64,000 nt of DNA from assembly GCA_022818135.1 (NCBI GenBank), contig JAFMSR010000002.1:22253999-22317998 (forward strand), written 5' to 3'. The notes below the pieces were generated by a model, which searched no databases, was not told the origin of the DNA, and saw only the letters and a list, made by a program, of their open reading frames with translations. The DNA comes from Saxidomus purpurata. Its lineage: Eukaryota; Mollusca; Bivalvia; Venerida; Veneridae. The position numbers were made by a program, and so were the translations under genes. Of this stretch, positions 46,701-57,299 are shown in pieces. Every line of letters starts with the position of its first letter. Position 1 is the stretch's first letter.

Positions 46701-49700
46701 TTAGTTTTTGAAAGTGTCTCGGGTCCTCGTCCGCACCCAAAGCCCCGGATCTGGAGACTAAGCTATATATCTGTCACTTCGAGCCCTGGACATATTTTTG
46801 TATTTGACTTTCTTTAAAAAGTCATCTTTGACAAAGATAACGCACCACTTTAAGAAGATAGAATGACTGTTTGACATAATAACACGTCACTAAGACAAGA
46901 TAACACAAGACTTTAAGAAGAAAGCATGACTGTTTGACATCATAAGACGTCACTTAGACAAGATAACACACCACTTTAAGGAGATTGTATGACTGTTTGA
47001 CATAATAACATTGCACGTTGACAAGAACATAACACTTAAGAAGATGTAACGGTTCATTAACAAGACATAACTACCATTTGAGAAGATAGAAAACCACTTA
47101 AACAAGACAAGACACTCTGTTAACAAGACAACTTGTAATGTATCAAAATAAGACAGCTGCGGCGTTCCATACTTCTGTAATAAATCGCTATCCACCCATT
47201 AATTGTACAACAACTTTACTGTATATTTTGATTTTACCGATGATGACTGGAATGTATAGCTTAAACGTTCAGGTTAAGTAATAATGTTTGCAAATATTCA
47301 GTTTTTTTATGCTTTTGAAGTAATTAAATTTCAAATTTATTTTAAATTCAATATTACGTTAAAACCAAAATAACATAGATAGGTGTGATGCATTAGTTAT
47401 GGATGGATGGCAGAGATGTAAATGTGCAGATTGGTGCATTTTTTACCATGCATATCCGGGATGATATTGATAACCATTTCGTCTTCAATGTGGCAAATGT
47501 TTCCTTATGCAAATACAAGTGATTGTATCAATAACATATCCTTGTACGCCAATTTGAATTTTACCTGTTTTCACAAAAAGAAGATTAAATCATTTTAGTC
47601 AAACAGTTCTGACATGAACAAGCCTTGGAAGCAGTGTTTATACATCCATGACTGTTCAAAACGGTTCAAGCCTTGCTACCAAATATGATTATGTGAGAAA
47701 TTTAACAGGTTACAAAACAAATTATTTTCCGCAGGTAAATTCATAGTCTGCACTTCTTTTAATGTCCATTACTAACACCAATCGAAGTTTCTTTTAAATT
47801 TGGAATTGTAACAGGGAAACACAGTTTGAAACTGGCTTCTAAAACTTTGCAATGGTGGTGGAGTATTTCCCTGTTTGAAATACTGCTGCAGAAAAACGAG
47901 TGAATGTTTTTGTATTTCCTTAGATTGACCTGGGTGGTCTTTTTGTCCTACTTTCGCTTTATTGCATGTCGTAAACAGTCAGGAGATATACGAGATTTTG
48001 TAACCTTCGTGGAGAGCTGTAGTACGTTTACTGTCACTGCTACCCATTTCAGCTTGGTGGACTAAGGTATGATTCGGGATTCGAACCCTGGACCTATCAC
48101 ACCGGATTATAACCTAAGAGCTATCAGTTTAGGGTCCTTATCGGGTGTAATAATGTAATCGAATTTGGGAATTGTTGAGCTAGTTTATAGGACTCATATG
48201 GATTTTACCTCTACCATAAAGATAATCTTTATGAGTGAGTTCTTTTTTGTGAACTTTTCATTTAGAAATTGTAGAATAAATCAGACGAACTTACTACTCT
48301 CTTTAGAAGTCCTACGAGTCCGTCTGTATGCTACTCCTGAAAAAAGACTGCCTGTCTAAACTAATTGTCAAATGTACCTATGCTATATGATCGTTTTTTA
48401 TAGCTATTTCGGGATTAACTTTTTATTTGATTATCATAAATGAAATTATTGAATCTGAAATCTGATTACATGAATCGTTTCATTTACTTACTACTGGTGA
48501 TGAATTTTTTTTGTATTCCTGTAAGAATAGAAAAATGGTGAGAAGCCGGTAGCGGAACAGTCGCGTTTCTTTTTGTCAACAATTTCCATATTTTTTTCCG
48601 TTACTTGTTCCTTTTGTTAACATATCAACATTTTAAAATAATTTAAACTTCATGGCCATTTATAATTGATTCTAAATTTACTCAGACGTTTATCCTTTAG
48701 AATATACAGCTTTTCACCTTACCAAGAACGGAATTTCCGATTTATGTAACAATTTTCCGTATTTCGGCATGAAAAGAATGACGTCATGGTTTGTAAACAT
48801 TGAAACGTCGCGTTTATATAAATGCATTTGCTGGTGAGATTCGAAGATTTTTAACAAAAAATCAAACGTGAACACATGCCTTTTTTATTTGATCATTTAA
48901 AAGAGCAAAACCTGATGATTATAATATCAATAAATAAAAATCTTTGACTGCGCGGATAACGCGCTACACGGCAAAATCCGTAAATTTTGACGTAAAAACA
49001 TCGCTACGTTTTCGGCTTTGGACTATTTATTTTTGCAAAAATAATGGTTTTGTAATGCATCAAACACATTAAAATTGCTCTTACCGAATAAAGGCTGTTG
49101 TCAAAATAATGTACACTTGAAAAAAGTGAACTTTCGCCAACATCATATTGAAATTATGATAGAAAAACGATCAATTTTCGTTAGAAAAACGGGTGCCGCC
49201 AGATGGCGCTTTTTATGTGAATGTTAAAGCTAAATCGAAAAAAAAGAATTCTATTTTTCGAAAATATAGACATGGATCTATACCTGGACCAAAATGCATA
49301 CTTTTCCATCTACTTTTTGAATTTTTGTCCCAAGGTCCGCAGCTACCTTAAATAGAACACAATACTATCATTATGGTATTAAAAACATTAATAATGTACT
49401 AATGTGTATTTTAAGAGGCAATGGAACTTTAAACGTTTTCAGTATAAGCATTAGTGATCCTTAAAGTGATGCTTTAAGTTGGTAAATGATAAAAAAAACA
49501 AGTGTACATATTTTTCATGATTTTTGAAACTTAAAAATAAAACACGATGAAACTAGAAAAACTATTTCACAGTTGATTCTATTATCACAGCTGTAGTTAA
49601 GGAATATGCCAACGAAAATGTGATTTTCAGTAGGAAGATATGGTTTTGTATATTGTGTTTAAAAGATAATGTTAAAAACGTTACTTATTGTTACGTATGA

Positions 49701-52700
49701 TGTACTTTCTTTCGAATGTAACGACGTATCACTTACATGGTTGGCATTATCCCTGAATCGAATCAAAACACAAATCACATACAAAGCATAGCAATAAAAT
49801 ATAAATCACAATTCCTGAAAATGATTGCACATCAATAATATAAATTCAATCTCATATTTCTATCAACGCATAGAAAACGGTTAAAGTAAACCAAAACACT
49901 TTTCTAAATGATAACAAACTGGAACACAACTTACGCTAATCTTATAAAATAGCATTGTCCTATTATAGCTAGAAATCCCTGCTAATATTGTGGTAACAGC
50001 ATATCGACCTTTGAGCGAAAATGTTCGATTCATAAGTTTACAAAACTTATCTGTATTGTAATGTATTAAAACCGGCTATTTGTGGTATTGAAACTGTAAA
50101 TTCGTCACAAAATATCTGTGCAAATGATGTTTGATAATTTTTTTTAAGGTATAAGTGTTCAGTCACTTGTTTATACTAGATGGGTGTTCAGTAGAACACT
50201 TGTGTCGCCCTCTTACGCTTTGTCAGAATAACCAATAATTTTGTGACAAAATCTAAGTACAAAAAGGGGCATAACTCTGTCAAGTATGACTTTGACCTAC
50301 AAAATCTGAAGGCATCACATTCCCTTTGACATAAGAAATACAATTTGAAAGTTTGATAAAGAAATCTTAAGAAATGGCAAAGCTATAGCCAAAATCTAAG
50401 TACAAAACGGGGCATAACTCTGTCAAATATGACCTTGACCTACACAATTTGGCGGCATCACAACCCTTTTGTCATAAGCAATCGTTTTGAAAGTTTGATG
50501 AAGAAATATTTTAAAATGGCAAAGTTATAGCCAACGTTAAGATTTCATGACAAAATCTAGGTACAAAAGGGGCATAACTCTGTCAAATATGACCTTGACC
50601 TACAAAAATTTGACGGCATCACGACCCATTTGTCATAAGCAATACAATTGTAAAGTTTGAAGAAATGGCAAAGTTATAGCCAACGTTAAGTTTATGTGAC
50701 GGACGGATGGACCGACGGACGGACAAAGCGATCCCTATGTATCGCCTTTTCTCCGAAAGGGCGACACAAAAAGGGTACATGCCTTATTTCTAATAAGTGT
50801 TTCAAATCTCATTTTCCATGTTACATTTTACGTTATGTAAATTGACAAAGTAAATGTCATCTGAAAAGAATAACATTGTTATAGTTTTAAAAGGATAGAT
50901 ACCAACAATAAGTTTCAGAGTCTTCCGCATCTTATCGTGTGTTAGTTTATTTCATTTATCCACTCTTACATAAAACATATATCTAGAATAGCATACAATA
51001 TATGCCAAAACAAGTATCTGCCACAGGCCGTAAAGATCTAAATTAAAATTGCAGTTTGCATCGGACCGTAACAATTGATTTTGAAAGCAATAAGTGCATA
51101 CGTTTTCCATGATCTGAGACCAGTGAAATAGTGTAACGTATTTGAGATTTCTGTTTTCATCTGTTTTTAATTTCGTGTAAATATACATGCAAATGAACAT
51201 GAAAAGTAAACGCAAAAACGCATGCGTATAAAAGACAAACCTTTTGATAGTAGTTAACGTAGTCTCTCCTCTTTCTAAAGTGACTTGTCGCATTAGCCCT
51301 TACTAAATTTGCTTGCACCGTAGCCCATTTTCAAAAGAACAAATATTTAGCTTTTTTTGCATTTAAGTCATTTTTTAAATCATTTTTCAGATGTTAATCA
51401 TCCTCATGAACTCTCGTTGACTGATAGAAACATTGTTTATGTACATAGTAATGGGCTAGGTTACAAAATGTGTGAACACTTGTCACATTAGCTCCCAAGA
51501 TTTCTCAAATTTGACCATTTGCCTCATTTTGGGGACCAAACGACTTAACTGGTGAAGGATATATTATAATCTATGGAAAGAAGACTGTTTTCCGCTTAGA
51601 ATAAGCTATTTTTTCAAAATAACAGACCTAAAAATGAAATACTTACAGCCTTTTGAAACTCCGAGTCGGGAGCTTTTTTACTTGGCGCAGTAGCTAAAGA
51701 TGACGTCGCAAGTCACGTGGGTTATGCACACTGAACTTGTACCCTATGGTATATGTTCAGTAATTAACACCAATCAAACACAAGAAAACTGACCTTTGCA
51801 CAGTTTATGCCTGTAAAAGTATTATTACTAATAAGCATTGGCTACAGATCTATAATATATCATATGTTCCTTGTCTTAGTTGATCCAAAGGTGCACAGAA
51901 GTTTGTGTGCTTTACACATTCTTATCCAGGTATCAAACTTATTTTTGCGTTTTAAGATTGAAAAAAAATCCTTCATTTTGAGCACGTCAGAGGCTGACAT
52001 TTGTTTGCTTATAGTTATACATTGTACGTTAAATGCTCGTCAGCTCTTTTGTTGAAAGGCAAGCGTTTTAAGAGATTTTTTGTCTTTGAAAATTAAAAGA
52101 ATAGCTAAAACGCTGAATTGCTACATTGTTACTTTAAATTGGGTAATTTTTGCGTGACGTCAATTTCGCGATTTTTTAACAAACGTATTTGCTAAATCAA
52201 AACTAACAAACGGAGAACTCTTTTATATCTTATATAGTAAATCAATGTGAAATGAATCTTTTGCGAGATTTTTAAATTAGCGAAGCAGGAACTGATGATT
52301 TCTTGAAAATAGCGAAAAATAATCATCGCGAATAGTACCCAATTTACAGTAGCTGAAATGCGATCGACATTTTGCCCAGATTTCCAGATGTTCTAACTAA
52401 TGTCGCGCATTTAGTTGTTGGTGTCTAATGTATATTTACCGACATATTGCACGACACCGACTACAAAACCGCATATAGAAACACCAATGAAACAAACGAT
52501 ACTAGTAAATCTACGACCCACCCTGAAATTAAAAATCGAGTAGATAAAATATCATATCAACATGTAACAGCTACTAGTAATACATTTAAATAATTATACA
52601 TATAATTATTATGAATGAAACTCTATGACACTGTCGTGAATTACTTGTGACGTCACTTTCTCAAACACAACATCTGGATATCGTTTGTTTTTATATAATA

Positions 52701-55700
52701 ATGCATGAATTCAATAAGTTTGCATTTAGAAACGCACTATAAAATGCAAGACGGTATGCAAGAAAAAGTTTCCATCATGAAACATTTCGTTCGTCACCTC
52801 GGATAATTGTTTTACGGGAACTTGGCAGAGCCTCGTTCTCGCCAAAACAGTTACCCTCGGTTTTATAATATATTGATTTTATATAGTATCAATGTACTAT
52901 AATTACTGATAATGCTATTGTTATGTTAGTCATTTTGAAAGTTGAGAATGTTTGAAAATCTATCCTTATAACTATATGTGATGTCTTGATATGCTGATGA
53001 ACATGTGTTAAATGTAAGAAAATCGTCACAATAACGCCATTTCTTCTATTAGCATTGTATCGGTGCACACTTGTTGCATATTGTACACTTAACCGATATT
53101 AGAAACGCAAAGATTTCCCCTGTTGAACATTTTTATTTGAAAGACGCTATTGATTTATTTGTATTCAAGTCTTTTTTTGCGATGAATTATTGAAACTTTT
53201 ACAAGAATTCAATTTATATTGTTTATGTTGTGTATGAAATTTGAATAAATTTGAAACACGGTAACACTGTTAAAATAAAATGTTGCCACTTTTGCGTTTC
53301 TAAACCTGTCGAGTGTATATGCTATTTTGTATCTACATGTCATGGGCCGGAGGCCTCCAGCATCCTTGTAAATAAAGTTGAGAGTTGATAAAGAATGCTT
53401 TAGACTATATAGAACTTAATTCTGTCAATTTATTATCTACTTATGAGTTTCAAAAGACTAAGGTATTTTCGTCATTACTAACAAGAAATTGTCAACAATT
53501 ATAACTTACACCGCTTTACTTTTTAATAAAGCGGAGTAATGACGTAATATAAGGAGAAATTACAACCGTATTATATATGCTAAAAAAACAAGCAACTACT
53601 TATTCAAGGAAACAATGCTCTTCTTTAGCTTTCTACAACTGAGCGTTGTGTGGTGATCCAAACTGTTTTCTTTTTACGCTGAGTCTTTAATTTATAATGT
53701 AATGTTTAAATAACCTGCTTTACCGGTTTTGTAACCACAGTGATATGAACTTCGCAGGTATAGCCACAATACTGAACAGGAACAGGTTCAGATATATGTT
53801 TCCAGTGAGGGCCTGAATGGCGAAACTTAAGCCGTAAAAGACTAGTCCAAGAGCAAGCCTAAAAAGTAATAAACATCAAAAAGGTATTCTGCATAGGCGT
53901 CTTTGACTCGCGAGGAATACACAAATCAAAAAGGTTAAACACATGTGTGCAATGACTGTTTGAAAGAAATGCCAGCATTTCTAGGGAAATTCATCAAATT
54001 TCCCGATCCTGTTTGAACTATTTATAACAGTTGCATGAAATTTCTATAATTACAGAGTGGTGGTCATTATATGCCGACGTTCAAGGAATCCCAAATCTCA
54101 AACAGGTGATATCTGTGCATTCCTGACATTTCGAAAGGCAGACTTCGAAATGTGCTTGTGGAAATTAATATTTCCTCAGTGCTTTCGTGACTCGAAAAGT
54201 ACTGTATATTAACAGATTTTAGCTAAAAAATCTATGATTTGACAATGCAGTATCATTGGTCACCAGCAATGACTTAATTTTAGCGGTAACGTTCAAATCA
54301 CAAAAAGTGCACTTGCTAGGCTGCTAGCGTTCACTTATATACGCTTCACTTATATAAACGTAAAGTTACCCCCTGTATGTTGTATAAAATCACTAAAACG
54401 ACCACCTTACTAGTATTTTCAGTGTGTTAAAAACTTGTATATGTATGTTCACAAAATGTAGAAGATATATATTTATATCTTTACATCAAATAAATTAAAT
54501 GTAAATATGTAATTTTAGATATTATGCTGTTGCAACTTTCAGTTGACACGTTTGAGTGATGTTCGTGACACTCGAAATCATGAAGACACGGGGTATAATC
54601 CTGCCCATTAAGCGGTCGTATCCACGAGTTAATACATATATCAGTTGATCTTTAAATTTACAACCGATATAAATATGGTATAATATGTAAGATGAAAGTG
54701 AATGATAATCTATAAGCATCTAGTTCGGTTATTTCATTTTATGTTCAATATATAAAGTGGTTTGTGTACGCAACTTTAATAGACTATAATCGCAGTTCTT
54801 ACCAATTAATGGATAAAAGTAAGGTAACCTTCGCAAGCTGTTTTGACTGAAAAAGATGTATATAGGTGTATCGTTTGTCTATTGTTCTTGCAGTCGAAGG
54901 TAGCCCAATTGTCTCGAGCTCAGGCGTCGGACGTTTATTGAACTTTGCTACACGACTGATGACATTCTTGGCATCATCCAGACGGTCATGTGCAATGTAC
55001 CAGCGAAAACTTTCAGGAACAATGCTACAAACAACAAAAGCACAACACATTTTAATGGGCGATATCGTCAGAGAAAGAAATTTACAAAAAATGCACATTA
55101 TTTTAACTTTTGCAAAGTTATAGAGTCGTACAATTCCAATACAGACTTGCGTTGTATGAACTCTCTAGGGCCTCATGCTCTTCGTTAAAGTTTTAATATA
55201 ATTAAAACTAGTGCTGTCATTGCAATACAAATGTCTTAGTTCAACACCTTTAACTACTGGATACACACGAAATTTGTGTCTTGCTTGATTATCTACTATA
55301 ATTGATGGTGATTTCATTTCAATCCCTTTATCGAACCGCCACCAAAAAGGCGGTTATTGTTCGATGATGTTCGCAATATGTGGCGGCTTATTATTGGCCA
55401 ACATTTGATTGCGGAATTAAGTTACATTGTAATAATACAATACTCATTTACTGTGTTTTCATTATAACATGCATAATATACATGCATAATATACATGCAT
55501 ATAGTAGTTACAGAAAATATATATTTCTCTTGCATATTTTGTTAATCATGATAAATGGTCATGCATTATGTATTTTGATACTTTTTATACATTTTTCAAG
55601 TAACTTGTCATTTATTAAAATGACATATTTCATAATATGAATTACAATTATATACGGAAAAGCATGTAAGGGTAATTGTGACAAAATTGAAGTTTTTGAC

Positions 55701-57259
55701 AATGTAATTGTTACGTAATTACTTATAGTTCAATGTAATCGACCCTATCCCTTAGTCTATTTTACAGTTTTATTTAAAGGTGTTGGAATGATACAACAGT
55801 CAAACAATTCACCAAAATATCACAACCTACTAAGTATCTAACTTTTTTTTTAATAAACTAACTATTTCAGAATTTCTTCCTTTGGCTATGTAAAAATGTT
55901 TTGTATCCCGCCTGATTATGGCACAAAGTTTTTATCTCAACATAAAGTATCAAGAACACCATACATTAATTTTGGAAGTATATGAAACACTTACAACCAC
56001 GTTAGGAGTAGGGGTAGTCCGAGTAAGCAGCAAAACAGCTGAATATAACGCCAGTCCTGAATCAACCATGCGACCAGCGCAAACACACATGAATGTATGG
56101 GCTCAGAAGGAAAACCAGTTATCCACGCTCGCCACTGGGCAAGCGAAAACTCGGCAACTATACAGTGTTGTATAGCTGAAAACATTCCCGCTCCTATACC
56201 AATAAATAGCCTTGAAACCGCAAACATTATCCAGTTGACGGACATGAAACCTATAAAATTGAAGATAATTAAGCAAACGAGGCTAGTAAAGTAGGGTGGT
56301 TTTCTTCCGAATAGGTCTGAAAGCTGCCCTGCTGTGAGTGCGCCAATCAGCATACCAAATGTCTGCAGGGACATCACAGTGCTTGGTATATAGTCAAGGC
56401 CACATAGAAGTTCAAACTGAAAATTGAAAACGAGATTGATATGAATGATAGTATACATTTCTGATTTTACTAATATATATATATATACATACACGTATAT
56501 ATATAGAAAATATTGCATGTAGCTACTTATTCTTGTCAGCACATCTTAAAATATGAATTTCTTGTCTTATCTTATGCAGTTTTACAGCCCCTCAACTTTC
56601 CCGCACAGACACTATTTCAATGCATACTAACGTCATTTCATTAGGGTACAGACAAAAAGGGTGATAGCAATGCAACAGTTAAGAAATATGACACGGAATA
56701 AAATATACTACCAGATATTTGCTACACTTTGATTTTTCCAAATATCTTTAAATAACGTGTCGTTAGAATAAAGCAGAAAATCAAATATGAAAAAATCATT
56801 GCAAATAAAGAGCTGTAACAAAATTTAAGGGCGACACAATAGAATGAGAGTGCCAGAACGCCATGCTGATATAAATCAAAGTTAAACAAGTGTACATATA
56901 CGACATAATAGATACAAATTGCAAGTACAAACTTCCAGAAGAGATACCTCCGAAACTACTGTTCTAGCGCCTTCCCCAAAATTAAATTCTGTGCACTTCG
57001 TACCATTCACGTAACATTTCTTTTCGTAACAGTGTAATGTTTCGTTTGCGCTACCGACACATGACGTCCAGTTTGTGCGTGATACGTCAGTTATACACCA
57101 CCAGGTTGGCGTAGCGGACATCAAAATAGTTCCCATAACGCTAAAGGCAACGAGCATCTTAGTTCCATGAACGGTTATACCAATTCTAACTTGAAATCGA
57201 CCACAACCACCAATATCTTCAATTATCTTATCCGGGCTTGTAACTGCAGCTGAATCCAT
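37532..57259 (-). CDS. SLC22-like organic ion transporter (gene E), eight coding exons
   Basis: On the - strand, exons 57259-56948, 56416-55995, 55024-54803, 53858-53724, 52522-52440, 44989-44872, 42660-42588 and 37726-37532 join in phase into 519 residues with GT-AG introns throughout. Motifs: D-K-I-I-E-D-I-G-G-C-G-R-F-Q at the N-terminus; an extracellular loop with cysteines 55, 67, 77, 82 and 89 and sequons N63, N72 and N85; S-D-L-F-G-R-K-P (137-144); V-P-E-S-F-R-W (247-253); E-I-Y-P-T-V-I-R-N-I-G-F-G; and L-P-E-T-R-D (481-486). The usual N-L-V-C-D before segment 2 reads E-L-L-C-G here. The gene is about 20 kb long because introns 5 (7.4 kb) and 7 (4.9 kb) are full of transposons. It converges with gene C. 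A TTTAG acceptor at 57273-57277 just upstream of the ATG suggests a 5' UTR exon, as in gene C. Substrate unknown; plasma membrane expected. Confidence 0.92.
39993..41397. mobile_element. TTAA-bounded MITE with a second element nested inside
   Basis: The ends read TTAAAGGGCACTCCCTAC at 39993 and, inversely, TTAAAGGGACACTCACTA ending at 41397. Both ends carry TTAA. The outer sequence (39993-40150 and 41200-41397) resembles 57300-57640 and 59581-59953, which lack the inner 1 kb, and a partial copy at 47183-47340. It lies in gene E intron 7. Confidence 0.65.
40155..41198. mobile_element. Nested palindromic element (about 1.04 kb)
   Basis: Both ends carry hairpins built from GTGAAATATCAATTTTATTT and its inverse, next to TTTTTATTTTATG / CATAAAATAAA. 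The related MITEs at 57300 and 59581 lack this segment, so it inserted into the TTAA MITE. No coding capacity is evident; the 61-codon frame at 40916-41101 is not credible. Confidence 0.55.
41517..41582 (+). repeat. (CA)n microsatellite
   Basis: Interrupted CACACA run, the TG tract of the - strand retroelement 3' UTR. It gives rise to low-complexity frames on both strands that are not genes. Confidence 0.9.
42048..42460 (-). pseudogene. Reverse-transcriptase polyprotein C-terminal fragment
   Basis: Open for about 137 codons, from G-V-Y-I-S-Q-L-I-R-F-A-R-A-C through F-Y-G-D-V-V-Y-K-L-R-K-I and I-K-R-F-V-K-R-G-Y to T-A-C-L-V-F-N-P-F-T-V-G, then a stop. The pattern matches the C-terminal end of RT proteins widespread in molluscs. 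The catalytic RT core lies upstream in intact elements and is missing here. No in-frame stop breaks the fragment, so the insertion may be young. Confidence 0.6.
42588..42660 (-). CDS. Gene E exon 7 (residues 431-455)
   Basis: 73 bp between TTTTAG and GTAAGC on the - strand. It reads N-I-G-F-G-S-L-S-V-I-A-R and ends G-P-Q-F-V-Y-L. Intron 6 (42661-44871) holds a short perfect hairpin (TAGGTCAATCGC near 44412 / GCGATTGACCTA near 44447) and otherwise nothing I can name. Confidence 0.92.
44872..44989 (-). CDS. Gene E exon 6 (residues 392-431)
   Basis: 118 bp between GTATCAG and GTAAGT on the - strand. It reads D-T-L-T-N-M-F-A-I-L then T-A-W-G-P-V-Q-T and E-I-Y-P-T-V-I-R. The acceptor lacks a strong pyrimidine tract but fits length and phase exactly. 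Confidence 0.9.
46836..47130 (+). repeat. Tandem repeat, about 63 bp unit
   Basis: Units share GATAACACACCACTTTAAGA and ATGACTGTTTGACATAATAA. The first three are well preserved; later ones decay to AAGACA / CTTAAGAAGAT phrases. Confidence 0.7.
47183..47340. repeat. Partial copy of the TTAA MITE family
   Basis: GCTATCCACCCATTAATTGT to TTTTGAAGTAATT matches 41199-41362 near the right end of the 39993-41397 element, without either terminus. Confidence 0.6.
47340..47760 (+). repeat. Block duplication, copy 3 (diverged)
   Basis: 47340-47625 matches 13775-14150 (shared phrase TATGGATGGATGGCAGAGAT), and 47630-47760 matches 15045-15190 (shared phrase TTTCCGCAGGTAAATTCA). The roughly 850 bp that separate these two parts at 14196-15045 are absent here, so they are probably an insertion in the other copy. 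Confidence 0.65.
47765..47946 (-). pseudogene. Conserved coding-like fragment, copy 2 (unknown protein)
   Basis: On the - strand it reads K-K-T-T-Q-V-N-L-R-K-Y then S-N-R-E-I-L and C-K-V-L-E-A-S-F-K-L, open throughout. It matches the frame at 35723-35911 (43 of 55 residues by eye). It directly abuts the SINE at 47951-48145. Confidence 0.45.
47951..48145 (-). mobile_element. tRNA-derived SINE
   Basis: On the - strand there is an A-box-like TAGCTCTTAGGTTA (48123-48110) and, about 20 bases on, a B-box GGGTTCGAATCCCG (48088-48075), the internal pol III promoter of a tRNA. The sequence does not fold as a complete tRNA (no acceptor stem seen) and continues for about 110 bases as a SINE body to the junction with the coding-like fragment near 47950. 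Confidence 0.55.
50176..50771 (+). mobile_element. Pearl/HINE-like element with three core repeats
   Basis: It starts CTAGATGGGTG, carries the left subterminal TGTGTCGCCCT (50201-50211) and ends with its inverse AGGGCGACACA (50758-50768). Between are three core repeats (AAATCTAAGTACAAAA... at about 50251, 50392 and 50552) and a GGACGGAT/GGACGGAC run (50699-50722). Same layout as the 11492-12517 element, with different core sequence. It lies inside the outer inverted-repeat structure in gene E intron 5. Confidence 0.75.
52440..52522 (-). CDS. Gene E exon 5 (residues 364-392)
   Basis: 83 bp between TTTCAG and GTAAAT on the - strand. It reads V-G-R-R-F-T-S-I-V-C-F-I-G-V and ends G-V-V-Q-Y-V, membrane segment 9. 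Confidence 0.9.
52523..53723 (-). other. Gene E intron 4, no clear element
   Basis: 1.2 kb of AT-rich sequence. A GGAGGCCTCC palindrome and an AATAAAG phrase near 53346-53380 look like the end of some repeat, and a small CCGCTTTA / TAAAGCGG hairpin lies near 53512-53536. Nothing can be assigned. Confidence 0.4.
53724..53858 (-). CDS. Gene E exon 4 (residues 319-364)
   Basis: 135 bp between TTTTTAG and GTAAAG on the - strand. It reads L-A-L-G-L-V-F-Y-G-L-S-F then N-L-F-L-F-S-I and W-L-Q-N-R; membrane segments 7-8. Confidence 0.92.
54803..55024 (-). CDS. Gene E exon 3 (residues 245-319)
   Basis: 222 bp between TTTGTAG and GTAAGA on the - strand. It begins I-V-P-E-S-F-R-W-Y-I-A-H-D and ends L-L-L-S-I-N-W. 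It is one codon longer than gene C's exon 3, in the variable cytoplasmic loop. Introns 2 (55025-55994) and 3 (53859-54802) show no recognisable feature. Confidence 0.92.
55995..56416 (-). CDS. Gene E exon 2 (residues 105-245)
   Basis: 422 bp between TTTTCAG and GTAAGT on the - strand. It reads F-E-L-L-C-G-L-D-Y-I-P-S, then S-D-L-F-G-R-K-P-P-Y-F and I-Q-D-W-R-Y-I-Q-L; membrane segments 2-6. The C-G in place of C-D is the only change I note in a conserved position. Intron 1 (56417-56947) includes a short (TA)n run (56472-56487). Confidence 0.92.
56948..57259 (-). CDS. Gene E exon 1 (residues 1-104)
   Basis: Starts at the ATG 14 bases after a TTTAG acceptor and ends at a GTATCT donor (56947), phase 0. 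It is 11 codons shorter than gene C's exon 1; both the N-terminal tail and the extracellular loop are shorter. Confidence 0.9.
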
Positions 57260-57299
57260 TTCGTATTTGTCTCTAAATTATAAAGCAGGTACTGGAAGT

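Larger units (their letters stand above)
45830..49351. mobile_element. Inner foldback-like element, arms about 560 bp, TTAA at both ends
   Basis: The sequence from 45834 (GGTAACTGCGGACC) inward is mirrored from 49347 (GGTAGCTGCGGACC read inversely). Homology continues through AAAAAGCGCCATCTGG / CCAGATGGCGC and ACGAAAATTGATCGTTTTTC to about 46395 on the left and 48780 on the right. TTAA lies directly outside each end (45830-45833 and 49348-49351), suggesting a TTAA target. The middle (46400-48780) holds a tandem array, a partial MITE, a repeat block, a coding-like fragment and a SINE. Confidence 0.7.
45286..51739. mobile_element. Outer long inverted repeat structure (462 bp arms) in gene E intron 5
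   Basis: The left arm 45289-45750 and right arm 51274-51735 are near-identical inverted copies of 462 bp each. They start TTCAGTGTGCATAACCCACG and run through CACGTGACTTGCGACGTCA and ACTCCGAGTCGGGAGC. The arms enclose 5.5 kb containing the inner TTAA-bounded inverted repeat, a SINE and a HINE-like element. It may be a foldback-type element, or two insertions in opposite orientation. No target duplication is clear and no transposase frame was found. Confidence 0.75.

Noticed and set aside
48075..48123. Possible tRNA gene on the - strand
   Set aside because: A and B boxes are present, but no acceptor or anticodon stem pairs properly and the sequence continues as a repeat; called a SINE instead.
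50952..51293. 113-codon - strand frame starting at the edge of the outer inverted-repeat arm
   Set aside because: No recognisable domain; the upstream end overlaps the repeat arm, the mirrored arm has no equivalent frame, and codons look like translated AT-rich non-coding DNA.
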